A DNA stretch of 37,494 nt from Atopobiaceae bacterium UBA5363. Its GTDB lineage: Bacteria > Actinomycetota > Coriobacteriia > Coriobacteriales > Atopobiaceae. Position 1 is the first letter of the stretch. Every line of letters starts with the position of its first letter. Both the position numbers and the translations under genes were made by a program. Under the pieces are notes generated by a model. It searched no databases and was not told the origin of the DNA. It saw nothing but the letters and a program-made list of their open reading frames with translations. Where the stretch lies: positions 24,545 through 62,038 of the forward strand of contig DHPN01000021.1 of assembly GCA_002407925.1 (NCBI GenBank). Direction: 5' to 3'. Below are positions 23,646 through 30,582 of this stretch, piece after piece.

Positions 23646-24226
23646 TATTGGACCCCTCCGGCTTCCTTTGTGGCACCCTGTTCTTGTGCCACATCCCAAA
23701 TCTCGACGGTCGTGCGGTCGTCGTCAGGCTCTATGTAGACTCGGACGTCCTCCTCATGAGAAGAGGGCACGTTTTTGCCCACATAGTCAGCGCGAATTGG
23801 CAGCTCTCGATGGCCGCGGTCAACCATCACGGCAAGCTGCACGCAGCGAGGGCGCCCGTAGTCCATGAGCGCATCAAGGGCAGCACGAACCGTGCGCCCT
23901 GTATAGAGCACGTCATCGACAAGCACAATGTTGGCGCCATTGATGTCAAAGGGTATGTTGGTCGCATGCAAGACTGGCGCGATGGTACGCGTCACGTCAT
24001 CACGGTAGAAGCTGATGTCAAGCGTTCCTAGCTTAGGCCTGACCTTATCAATTGCCTCGATCTCGTTGGCAAGCAAGCACGCAAGGACCTCGCCTCGCCG
24101 GATGATGCCAACTAAGGCTATGTCAGTAGATCCTTCGTTTCGCTCGATAATCTCATGGGCAATGCGCGTCAGGGCGCGCCCCATCGATGCCTTGTCCATG
24201 ATCGTTGCCTTAGGCTGCTGTGCCAT
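23645..24226 (-). CDS. pyrR: PyrR bifunctional pyr regulator / uracil phosphoribosyltransferase
   Basis: An RNA-binding regulator of pyr genes with uracil phosphoribosyltransferase activity. Features are MDKASMGRALTRIAHEIIERN, LVGIIRRGEVLACLLANEI, DISFYRDD and the PRPP motif NIVLVDDVLYTGRTVRAALDALMDYGRPRC, with the C-terminal VYIEPDDDRTTVEIWD. I use ATG 24226 (193 residues), 4 bases after AAGGAAGGGAG. A second in-frame ATG at 24298, with GAGG at a 7-base spacing, would add 24 residues (MSHAAEAFFFYASRGC...); those are encoded across a leader hairpin and are foreign to the family. PyrR acts by attenuation in Bacillus and probably translationally in mycobacteria; no classical binding loop was found here. 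Confidence 0.93.
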   Translation of the reverse strand: MAQQPKATIMDKASMGRALTRIAHEIIERNEGSTDIALVGIIRRGEVLACLLANEIEAIDKVRPKLGTLDISFYRDDVTRTIAPVLHATNIPFDINGANIVLVDDVLYTGRTVRAALDALMDYGRPRCVQLAVMVDRGHRELPIRADYVGKNVPSSHEEDVRVYIEPDDDRTTVEIWDVAQEQGATKEAGGVQ

Positions 24227-24398
24227 TGGTCTCCCTTCCTTGTGCATCACACATCCCCTTGAGGCATAAAAAAAGAATGCCTCAGCCGCATGCGACATAA
24301 GACATCCTCAAAAAGGCTCTGTTTGTGACTCGTGCTCTTGCCGAACAGCACGCAGCTTACCTTGTGGGTATCTCGTACCGCGCTTAAAGGTCTCACGT
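24227..24398 (-). promoter_or_regulatory. pyr operon leader with competing hairpins
   Basis: The transcribed leader before pyrR holds (a) a 6-bp stem, CGTGCT/AGCACG (24331-24336 with 24347-24352); (b) a perfect 8-bp stem, TGAGGCAT/ATGCCTCA (24277-24284 with 24260-24267), whose 9-base loop on the transcript is UCUUUUUUU; (c) a second possible partner for the CCUCAA arm, UUGAGG at 24311-24306, which contains the SD-like GAGG of the ATG at 24298. Arrangements (b) and (c) exclude each other. No standard terminator (stem followed by a U run) and no PyrR anti-antiterminator consensus was found. Confidence 0.5.
24284..24292 (+). repeat. Copy of the AGCCGCATG motif in the pyr leader
   Basis: Exact copy (AGCCGCATGC) immediately next to the outer arm of the pyr leader hairpin, overlapping it by one base. 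Confidence 0.4.
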
Positions 24399-24427
24399 AG
24401 TGTAGTCGATGGACGCGCCATGCGCAA
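24399..24427 (-). promoter_or_regulatory. Candidate pyr operon promoter
   Basis: On the minus strand TTGCGC (24427-24422), a 17-base spacer and TACACT (24404-24399). The start would be near 24392, giving a leader of about 165 bases. The same TTGCGC -35 hexamer precedes tRNA-Asn. Confidence 0.5.
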
Positions 24428-24477
24428 TCGCTTTTTTTGCAGATTTGATGAGGGAGCCCATAAGGCAGGCCTGCCGC

Positions 24478-25641
24478 CTACATCCCTGCCGGCATGTCCG
24501 TTGAATGATGCTTGCTGGGATCTGCATTGGCATCTTGCTGCTGCCGACGCTGGCGATAGACGTTTGTGCGCGCAAGCGCAAAGCCAATTCCGTTGACGCG
24601 GATAGAATAGAAGAACTCCTTGACGAGCGCCTTAAAATACTCACACCCTGAAAGTTGGGGGCATGCGCGATCGGTGAGAGCAAAGGCAAGCTGGCGGAGC
24701 TGAGGGCTCACGTTGGTCAGCGAGAGGATGTCATCTGTACCCATGCGAGAGAAAATCCTTTGCATCCCTGCCTTGAGTTCTGCGTCGTCAAGACCGCCAC
24801 GACCGATCGCCTCGCCGACGTAGCGAAAGCCAATCGTGTCGAGCGCCCGGCGAATGCCATGGTCATGTATGTCGAGGCGATCCATCACGTCGCACATGTC
24901 GTTCCAACGCTCGAAGGACAGGTCCAACGAGCGCATCGCAGAGCTGGATCCCGGCAGGTCCTCGCGGTAGTTGTAGTAGGGCGTGTCCGTGTAGACGATC
25001 GTTTTCGCCTGACACATCGTCTCGATCAAAAAGGGATTGTCGACCCAGCCTGCCCCAGGAACCTCTTTGAAGCGGATCTTGCGCTCGCGCAGGAAGTCCC
25101 TGCGATAGAGCGCTGACCATATTGAAGGGTGATGCTGAATCAAGCGAGGGCAGTCGATGAGCGCAAATGGCTGGTGGTTCGGGCGTATCCGCTTGAAGTA
25201 AGAGCAGTGCAGCCGGTGCTGCTGAGCTGTGCCGGGCATCCAGATGCGCCAATAGGACGACTTTACGATGTCAGGGTAGCCAAAACCCTTTGCCTCATAG
25301 CGACGTGCCAGCGTAAGCAGGTCGTCGTACATGTGGGCCTCTACCCAGTCATCGGGCTCCAGGATCGCGACGTAGGTGCCCCTCGCCTCGTCAAAGCCGC
25401 GATTGACAGCCGCGCCGTAGCCCCCATTTGCCTTGTCGATTATGCGTACACGCGCATCAGAAGACGCATGGCGCCTCAAGATGGCAAGGGTTCCGTCTGT
25501 GGACCCGTCGTTGACGCAGATGATCTCGACGTGCGCGAGGGTGTTCTTCTCGACGGAGCAAAGTGCCTGGTCAAGATAGGTTTCGACATTATAACAAGGC
25601 AAGACGACAGAGACGTCGACGCTCTTTGCTACCTCTCCCAT
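24478..25641 (-). CDS. Family 2 glycosyltransferase
   Basis: A GT-A fold enzyme of 387 residues that transfers a sugar from a nucleotide donor. The N-terminal GT2 features are VSVVLPCYNVETYLDQAL, IICVNDGSTDGTL, KANGGYGAAVNRGFDEARG and the metal motif ILEPDDWV (DxD-like EPDD). The C-terminal half has many aromatic and basic residues and no clear membrane span. I start at ATG 25641 (MGEVAKSVDVSVVLPCYN), one base after the stop of the Wzt-like gene, although the SD is weak; the open frame to 25755 overlaps that gene and looks unrelated. It is probably involved in making the polymer exported by the neighbouring ABC transporter; donor and acceptor are unknown. Confidence 0.88.
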   Translation of the reverse strand: MGEVAKSVDVSVVLPCYNVETYLDQALCSVEKNTLAHVEIICVNDGSTDGTLAILRRHASSDARVRIIDKANGGYGAAVNRGFDEARGTYVAILEPDDWVEAHMYDDLLTLARRYEAKGFGYPDIVKSSYWRIWMPGTAQQHRLHCSYFKRIRPNHQPFALIDCPRLIQHHPSIWSALYRRDFLRERKIRFKEVPGAGWVDNPFLIETMCQAKTIVYTDTPYYNYREDLPGSSSAMRSLDLSFERWNDMCDVMDRLDIHDHGIRRALDTIGFRYVGEAIGRGGLDDAELKAGMQRIFSRMGTDDILSLTNVSPQLRQLAFALTDRACPQLSGCEYFKALVKEFFYSIRVNGIGFALARTNVYRQRRQQQDANADPSKHHSTDMPAGM

Positions 25642-25642
25642 G

Positions 25643-26812
25643 TCATTGTCCCAAAGATTTGTAGGCTTCGCAGACCTCGTCTGTAGGGCCAAGCATGCGC
25701 TGCTTGCCCTTCTCGATCCAACAGACACGGTCGCACATGCGCTCGACAAGGTCAATGGAGTGGCTTACAAGCAACACCGTGACATTGTCTGACTGTACGA
25801 GCTCTTTGATGCGCGCCTCGCATTTCTTTTGAAACAGAAAGTCACCGACCGAGAGCGTCTCATCAACGATCAAGATGTCTGGCTCCGTGATCGTCGCAAT
25901 GGCGAAAGCGATGCGCGCGACCATGCCGGAGGAGTAGTTCTTCAATGGCATCTCCATGAAGTCCTGAAGCTCGGCGAAGTTGACTATGTCATCGAAGTGC
26001 TCATCGATGAACTCTTTTCGATAGCCCAGCAAGGCGCCGTTGAGATAGATGTTCTCCTTGGCCGTTAGCTCCATGTCAAAGCCAGCACCAAGCTCGATGA
26101 GCGGAGCAATCGTCCCTACGACCTTGCAGCTTCCCTCCGAGGCCTCAAGGACGCCTGCGATGATTTTGAGCATCGTGGACTTGCCTGAGCCATTGGTGCC
26201 AACAAGGCCGAATGCCTCACCGCGCTTCACGTCGAAGCTGATATGATCCAGCGCGCGGAACTCCTTGAACTTCAACTCATGGTGCGCAAGGGCAATGAAG
26301 TACTCCTTCAAGGAGTTGAATTGCTCAGAGGCAATGTTGAAGATCATGGACACGTCATGCACCGAGATGACGGTCTCGACGTCAGGGCCAGGTATTCTCG
26401 GTCGTGTCAGGCGGTAGTTCTCCTTGACGGTGAAATTCGTCGAAGCGCGAGAGACTTCCCCTGACTGATCTACAGCATCAACAAAGAGCATGTATGAGCC
26501 AGCGTCATCAAGCTCAAAGGTGTAAAAGGGCGAAGAAGACAGGCAGCCCTTCTCCACATAGGTCGTCGACCCTACGCTGGGAGCTGAAACCCAGCCGAAG
26601 TTATAGGCGATCTCACCTTTCACATCACCGATCACGGCAGCAGCGAGCTCTATCGACCCGCCATCACTCGACGTGGATGGCACACGAATCTTCACTGACC
26701 AGCTCGCTGGCTCGATTCGCTTATTAAGGGGCGCCTGAACGGCAGCAATGCGCTTTGGATCGCAGACAAGAGCTTCAATATCCTTATCTTCCTTACTTGC
26801 GCTATCACTCAC
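25643..26812 (-). CDS. Wzt-like polysaccharide/teichoic acid ABC transporter ATPase with N-terminal beta domain
   Basis: The ATPase of an ABC-2 exporter for surface glycan or teichoic acid. The ATPase half (about residue 145 to the end) has VISVHDVSMIFNI, Walker A GLVGTNGSGKST (about 203-214), the Wzt/TagH-type loop TIAPLIELGAGFDMELTAKENIYLNG, signature NYSSGMVARI, Walker B ILIVDETLSVGD and LLVSHSIDLVERMCDRVCWI. Before it lie about 130 residues that look like a beta-sandwich (SIELAAAVIGDVKGEIAYNF; PFYTFELDDAGSYMLFVDAVD; FTVKENYR). Classical Wzt carries its sugar-binding domain at the C-terminus, so this is unusual. The start is GTG 26812, 5 bases after GAGGAG; GTG 26818 would overlap that SD. 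389 residues. The partner permease is at 27416-28243. Confidence 0.9.
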   Translation of the reverse strand: MSDSASKEDKDIEALVCDPKRIAAVQAPLNKRIEPASWSVKIRVPSTSSDGGSIELAAAVIGDVKGEIAYNFGWVSAPSVGSTTYVEKGCLSSSPFYTFELDDAGSYMLFVDAVDQSGEVSRASTNFTVKENYRLTRPRIPGPDVETVISVHDVSMIFNIASEQFNSLKEYFIALAHHELKFKEFRALDHISFDVKRGEAFGLVGTNGSGKSTMLKIIAGVLEASEGSCKVVGTIAPLIELGAGFDMELTAKENIYLNGALLGYRKEFIDEHFDDIVNFAELQDFMEMPLKNYSSGMVARIAFAIATITEPDILIVDETLSVGDFLFQKKCEARIKELVQSDNVTVLLVSHSIDLVERMCDRVCWIEKGKQRMLGPTDEVCEAYKSLGQ

Positions 26813-26851
26813 GGGCACTCCTCAAGACAGGAACTTCAAACATGCGAAATG

Positions 26852-26857
26852 AGTATA
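26852..26857 (-). promoter_or_regulatory. Candidate -10 of the wzt-like/glycosyltransferase pair
   Basis: TATACT on the minus strand lies about 40 bases before the GTG start; the -35 is poor. A separate promoter would be useful here because an opposite-strand gene and its terminator separate this gene from the permease gene. Confidence 0.35.
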
Positions 26858-26969
26858 CACAACTCTAGCGACGGCCTGCATATATCTCATCGTTATAACA
26901 AACAGGTCAAAGCCCAGCCTTTGCTGGAGCTGCAGCTAACATGCTCCGAACCAAAACATATCCAAACGC

Positions 26970-27000
26970 TTTACTAAAAAAGCCGCTAAATGGGTATAGT
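26970..27000 (+). promoter_or_regulatory. Candidate promoter of the 69-residue protein gene
   Basis: TTACTA (26971-26976), an 18-base spacer and TATAGT (26995-27000), or TTTACT with 19 bases. The surrounding DNA is AT-richer than the flanking genes. The leader would be about 55 bases. Confidence 0.45.
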
Positions 27001-27063
27001 AGGTGAGATGTGAGGTTCCGAGAGGCGGGATCGACATGTAATTATGACAGAAAGGAGGAACAC

Positions 27064-27273
27064 ATGAACAAGCAATTAGGGAAAAACCTTGAGAACGCTC
27101 TTTACCGGCTGGTAGCAAGGGCTGACACAAATGGCCTTACTTCCACAGGCAACTACAAGGCTCCTGAGTTTCAGGAGTTGAAGAAGCGTGGATACTTCGA
27201 CTCGTGCAGGGAATTTCTCAATTACAGTGCACAGGTGAGACTGTCACAAAAAGCCCTTGGCTATTTTGGGTAG
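27064..27273 (+). CDS. Small hypothetical protein, 69 residues
   Basis: I do not recognise this protein. The case that it is a real gene is good: AGAAAGGAGGAAC gives a near-perfect SD 6-7 bases before ATG 27064, a promoter-like TATAGT lies upstream and a strong terminator follows 30 bases after the stop. The protein (MNKQLGKNLENALYRLVARAD...) is soluble, slightly basic, mostly helical by eye, with a central GLTSTGNYKAPEFQELKKRGYFDS and a C-terminal AQVRLSQKALGYF; the helix-turn-strand pattern might be a small winged-helix-like fold, which is only a guess. There is no signal peptide or membrane segment. It is lower in GC than its neighbours and sits opposite in strand between the exporter permease and ATPase genes. 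Confidence 0.75.
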   Translation: MNKQLGKNLENALYRLVARADTNGLTSTGNYKAPEFQELKKRGYFDSCREFLNYSAQVRLSQKALGYFG

Positions 27274-27303
27274 AAGCGATCAACACGCACAAGCTTAAAA
27301 GAG

Positions 27304-27335
27304 GCCGCTCTTGCACACGCAAGAGGGCATTTTTT
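27304..27335 (+). terminator. Rho-independent terminator after the small gene
   Basis: CTCTTGC (27308-27314) pairs with GCAAGAG (27319-27325) around a 4-base ACAC loop, extended by GCC/GGC with one bulged G, then ATTTTTT. On the minus strand the same hairpin is followed by CTCTTTT, so it may also stop transcripts leaving the permease gene. Confidence 0.85.
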
Positions 27336-27415
27336 ATTATCGCTTTTTGAGCGCCCTTGCCGTACGATCGCCCAATCCCCCAGACGCCGCGCAGAGGCCG
27401 CAAAGCGACCTCACC

Positions 27416-28243
27416 TCAGATGTACAAGATGAACTTATGCTCATTCTTCTTAAACACGAGCACGCCGATAACCAGCGCGAGGACAGCTGAAAGCGCACAG
27501 CCAAAGATAAGCCCTACCGTGGGCGCCGTGTCCCACAGCATGATGTCGCGTATGAACGTCACATACAGATACATCGGGTTGAACTTCTCCATAACCTGCA
27601 TCCAATGCGGAAGGATGCTGTAGGGGTAGAAAAGCGGCGTTGCATACATCCACGCCGTAAGGACAACGCTCCATAGATGGATCACATCACGGAAGAAGAC
27701 CGACGCAGCAGAAAGGAAGAGCGAAAGGCCTGCGCAAAATATCATCAAAAGTAGCAGCGCCAGCGGCAAAAGCAGAGCATAAGGCGTCAGCGGCACGCCC
27801 TCAACCAACATCACAAGGGCAATTGCGATCAAGGAGAACGCGTAGTTCACACCGCCGAAGAGCACCTTTTGGATGGGAAAGACATAGCGGTTGATCTTGA
27901 CTTTTTTGAGCAGGGAGGAAGCTCCGATGATCGAGCTCATTCCTTGGCTCGTCGAGTCAGACATAAGCTGCCACGCAGTGTTGCCAAGGATGAGGTATAC
28001 GGCGTAGTTGCCTATCGAAGGGTCGTTATAGCGCATGAAGCTACCGAAGACAGCTGCCATGACAAGCATCATGAGCAGTGGGTTTAGCACTGACCACACG
28101 ACACCGAGGGCGCTGCGACGATACTTGAGCTTGAAGTCTTTGGAGACGAGCTGCTTGAGAATAAAGAGGTCTTTTTGCTTAGGCGGATACCACGCGTCTT
28201 CATGCGACGAGTTTTTGTTGTCAGGACTCTGTTGAGACACCAT
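27416..28243 (-). CDS. Wzm-like ABC-2 polysaccharide/teichoic acid export permease
   Basis: The membrane subunit of an ABC-2 exporter (Wzm/TagG family), 275 residues with six hydrophobic segments. After a hydrophilic N-terminus come the typical amphipathic entry KQLVSKDFKLKYRRSALGVVWSVLNPLLMMLVMAAVFGSF, then YAVYLILGNTAWQL, SSLLKKVKINRYVFP, SAASVFFRDVIHLWSVVLTAWMYATPLFYPYSILP and FNPMYLYVTFIRDIML, all standard for the family. GGAGG abuts ATG 28243, so GTG 28240 (4-base spacing) may be the true start. It should work with the Wzt-like ATPase 600 bases downstream, but the small plus-strand gene separates them. Confidence 0.92.
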   Translation of the reverse strand: MVSQQSPDNKNSSHEDAWYPPKQKDLFILKQLVSKDFKLKYRRSALGVVWSVLNPLLMMLVMAAVFGSFMRYNDPSIGNYAVYLILGNTAWQLMSDSTSQGMSSIIGASSLLKKVKINRYVFPIQKVLFGGVNYAFSLIAIALVMLVEGVPLTPYALLLPLALLLLMIFCAGLSLFLSAASVFFRDVIHLWSVVLTAWMYATPLFYPYSILPHWMQVMEKFNPMYLYVTFIRDIMLWDTAPTVGLIFGCALSAVLALVIGVLVFKKNEHKFILYI

Positions 28244-28302
28244 ACCTCCAGGGAAACCGACGCTACAACTCTGTGCAATCCTATCACAAGCGCATATCCT
28301 CG

Positions 28303-28773
28303 CTAGATTGTGGGGATGGAAACGACACGGGTGGAGATGTGGGCTGCAGCAAGGATCTTCTTTGCGGCAATAGTCTCTCGTGAGTCCGGGTACGGGTTGT
28401 AGGCATAGACGACCTCACCAACTCCAACCTGGGCGAGCTCCTTAGAGCATTCATTGCAAGGAAAGTGCGTAACGTACACCGTCGATCCTGCAAGCTCTCT
28501 CATGAGGCCTCGAAAGTTCAAAACAGCATTGCGCTCGGCATGCACGACGTACGGATACTTTGTGTCAATCCAATCGCCATCTCGTTGCCATGGAAAGGAC
28601 CCATCATTCATGCCTCGCGGCGTCCCGTTATAGCCGATTGAGAGAATGCGCCGATCATTGCTGACGATGCAGGCGCCAACCTGCGTGTGCGGATCCTTGC
28701 TTCGCAGCGCAGAGAGCGCCGCCACGCCCATGAAATACTCATCCCAGCTCAAAATACGCTTTTTTTCTGACAT
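28303..28773 (-). CDS. comEB: dCMP deaminase family protein (ComEB-like)
   Basis: A zinc cytidine/deoxycytidylate deaminase of 156 residues; dCMP deaminase makes dUMP for dTTP synthesis. Zinc motifs are VVHAERNAVLN (HAE) and FPCNECSKEL (PCxxC); WDEYFMGVAALSALRSKDPHTQVGACIV and GYNGTPRGMNDGSFPW are characteristic of the ComEB/dCMP deaminase group. ATG 28773 follows AAAGGGG by 5 bases; an in-frame ATG at 28812 is not needed. The ComEB name comes from the Bacillus com operon and does not imply a role in uptake; here it is about 13 kb from comEA/comEC. Confidence 0.92.
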   Translation of the reverse strand: MSEKKRILSWDEYFMGVAALSALRSKDPHTQVGACIVSNDRRILSIGYNGTPRGMNDGSFPWQRDGDWIDTKYPYVVHAERNAVLNFRGLMRELAGSTVYVTHFPCNECSKELAQVGVGEVVYAYNPYPDSRETIAAKKILAAAHISTRVVSIPTI

Positions 28774-28837
28774 GCCGTCCCCTTTTAAACAGCAACCATC
28801 AAAGTCTGACACAGCTATGAATTCGCAAACTTCTCAG

Positions 28838-28865
28838 TTGCGCAACGCCAAGACTTTCGTATAAT
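28838..28865 (+). promoter_or_regulatory. Promoter of tRNA-Asn
   Basis: TTGCGC (28838-28843), 16 bases, then a perfect TATAAT (28860-28865). The tRNA begins 15 bases after the -10. The -35 lies in a 10-base palindrome GTTGCGCAAC, so the same hexamer also reads toward the dCMP deaminase gene. Confidence 0.7.
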
Positions 28866-28880
28866 AGCTCTCGTATACAT

Positions 28881-28955
28881 TCCCCGGTGGCGCAGTGGTA
28901 GCGCAGCTGACTGTTAATCAGCGTGTCGCAGGTTCGAACCCTGCCCGGGGAGCCA
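28881..28955 (+). tRNA. tRNA-Asn (anticodon GTT), CCA encoded
   Basis: A complete cloverleaf: acceptor TCCCCGG pairs with CCGGGGA (28945-28951), D-stem GCGC/GCGC, anticodon stem GCTGA/TCAGC with loop CTGTTAA (anticodon GTT at 28913-28915), and T-arm GCAGG-TTCGAAC-CCTGC. The discriminator G is followed by an encoded CCA. It is a single-gene unit with its own promoter and terminator. Confidence 0.97.
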
Positions 28956-28965
28956 GAGACTTTTC

Positions 28966-28996
28966 AAGCCAGATGCTGCAAGCGTCTGGCTTTTTT
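28966..28996 (+). terminator. Rho-independent terminator of tRNA-Asn
   Basis: AAGCCAGATGC (28966-28976) pairs with GCGTCTGGCTT (28982-28992), an 11-bp stem with one G-U pair and a TGCAA loop; TTTT follows, so six T end the structure. Confidence 0.9.
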
Positions 28997-29041
28997 CATA
29001 ACAACGATAGCTGAGCTCCTTTTCATGGTGCCTTCCTCGGC

Positions 29042-29066
29042 AAAAGCCCCGCCTGTTGGCGGGGCT
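29042..29066 (-). terminator. Terminator of the infB-rpoD operon
   Basis: A perfect 9-bp GC-rich stem, AGCCCCGCC (29045-29053) with GGCGGGGCT (29058-29066), and a 4-base loop. On the minus strand it ends in TTTTG, about 90 bases past the rpoD stop. The 200 bases between the tRNA and rpoD hold nothing else recognisable. Confidence 0.7.
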
Positions 29067-29156
29067 GCAAAGCTCATCAAACGCCCGAGCAAACGTCTCC
29101 CAGCAGCTGCCACTTAGCTTCTGGGATGAACAAGGCGAGCACGGAGTTCAAGATGC

Positions 29157-30530
29157 CTACTCTTCCATATAATCTTTCAATTTGCCGGACCTGCTTGGGT
29201 GGCGCAGCTTTGCGAGGGTCTTCGATTCAATCTGACGAATTCTCTCTCGCGTGACGCCAAATTCGCGCCCAACTTCTTCGAGCGTGCGCGGATGGCCGTC
29301 TTCTAGGCCGAAGCGGAATTTAATGACCTTGCGCTCACGGTCTGCCAGGCCGTCGAGCACTTGCTCAAGCTGCTCCCGGAGCATCGAGTCTGAGGCCGCG
29401 TCAGGAGGAGCCACCGCAGAGGCGTCCTCAATGAAGTCGCCAAGCTGGGAATCCTCCTCTTCGCCTATGGGTGTCTCAAGGGAAACGGGCTCTTGGCTGA
29501 TCTTTTGTATCTCGCGCACACGCTCTGCCGTCATGCCCATTTCAGCACCGATCTCCTCAGGTGTGGGCTCCCGACCGAGCTCTTGAAGCAATTGCCGCTG
29601 AACGCGCACGAGCTTGTTGATCGTCTCTACCATATGTACAGGAATGCGAATCGTACGCGCTTGATCGGCTATGGCGCGCGTAATCGCCTGACGTATCCAC
29701 CATGTCGCGTAGGTTGAGAACTTGAACCCCTTCGTGTAATCAAACTTCTCTACAGCGCGGATCAAGCCAAGGTTGCCCTCTTGAATGAGGTCAAGAAAGA
29801 GCATGCCGCGACCGACATAGCGCTTGGCAATCGAGACGGTCAGGCGCAAGTTGGCAGAAATGAGCTGTTGTTTTGCATCAAGGCCGACTTGCTCTATGCG
29901 CGACAGGCGCCTCAACTCCGTGCGTGAAAGGTCTGCCTCCCCTCGCTCGGCGGCCTCAAGCTTCTCAGTAGCTTCGTTGCCCGCTTGGATCTTCATGGCC
30001 AGATGGACTTCTTCTGAGGCGGTGAGCAGGTCAACCTTGCCTATCTCCTTGAGGTACATGCGCACGGGATCCCCTGTGAGCATCACCGTAGAGCTATCCT
30101 GGCGTCTCGAGCGGGCGCGGCTCGAGCGCTTTTTCGCATGGTTTTTTGGCGCAGAGCGAAGTACTTCGTTGGCAGCGCGAGCCTCTGCACGGGCTTCGCG
30201 CTCCGCGCTGTCTTCATCATTAATATCGTCGACATCATCATCAACGATATCAAGGTTTTCGTCATCGCCATCTATCTCAGACGCCGAAAGGTCGCCTGCG
30301 GCGGCATCTGGCAGATCTCCTTCTCCTTTTATCTGGACGCCCTTCTCACGGATGGCATCGTACACGTCAGAAAGCTCATCATCGTCAACATCCACATCGA
30401 CGAGAGCTTCCTGGATTTCGTCTTCGGTAACCGACCCGCTCTTCTTCCCCTTCTTAACCAGCATCTCTACGATCTTAGAGAGTTTAGGAGAGATCTGAGA
30501 ACTCCCAGCAGCATGTTTCGTCGTTGCCAC
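29157..30530 (-). CDS. rpoD: RNA polymerase primary sigma factor (sigma-70/RpoD)
   Basis: The housekeeping sigma factor, 457 residues. After a short N-terminal region 1.1-like part and a very acidic stretch (VDVDDDELSDVYD; ENLDIVDDDVDDINDED) comes a basic linker (KNHAKKRSSRARSRR), then region 1.2 (DPVRMYLKEIGKVDLLTASEE), region 2 (LISANLRLTVSIAKRYVGRGM, DLIQEGNLGLIRAVEKFDY, FSTYATWWIRQAITRAI), region 3 and region 4 with the helix-turn-helix RTLEEVGREFGVTRERIRQIESKTLAKLRHP. I start at GTG 30530, 5 bases after AAAGGA; the frame is open to 30581 next to the dnaG stop. It is the last gene of the infB operon. Confidence 0.96.
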   Translation of the reverse strand: MATTKHAAGSSQISPKLSKIVEMLVKKGKKSGSVTEDEIQEALVDVDVDDDELSDVYDAIREKGVQIKGEGDLPDAAAGDLSASEIDGDDENLDIVDDDVDDINDEDSAEREARAEARAANEVLRSAPKNHAKKRSSRARSRRQDSSTVMLTGDPVRMYLKEIGKVDLLTASEEVHLAMKIQAGNEATEKLEAAERGEADLSRTELRRLSRIEQVGLDAKQQLISANLRLTVSIAKRYVGRGMLFLDLIQEGNLGLIRAVEKFDYTKGFKFSTYATWWIRQAITRAIADQARTIRIPVHMVETINKLVRVQRQLLQELGREPTPEEIGAEMGMTAERVREIQKISQEPVSLETPIGEEEDSQLGDFIEDASAVAPPDAASDSMLREQLEQVLDGLADRERKVIKFRFGLEDGHPRTLEEVGREFGVTRERIRQIESKTLAKLRHPSRSGKLKDYMEE

Positions 30531-30582
30531 GTGATTCCTTTCGACATAGGCCCTAAGTGTTTTTTCCCCACTGTGTAGCACA

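Noticed and set aside
24227..24398. Classical PyrR attenuator (anti-antiterminator with the UCCNGNGAGG loop)
   Set aside because: I looked for the consensus loop and for a stem followed by a U run in the leader and found neither; only the hairpins described above are present.
24434..24482. GGCAGGCCTGCC palindrome after the glycosyltransferase gene as a terminator
   Set aside because: The palindrome has no loop and no following T run on the minus strand; it was not called.
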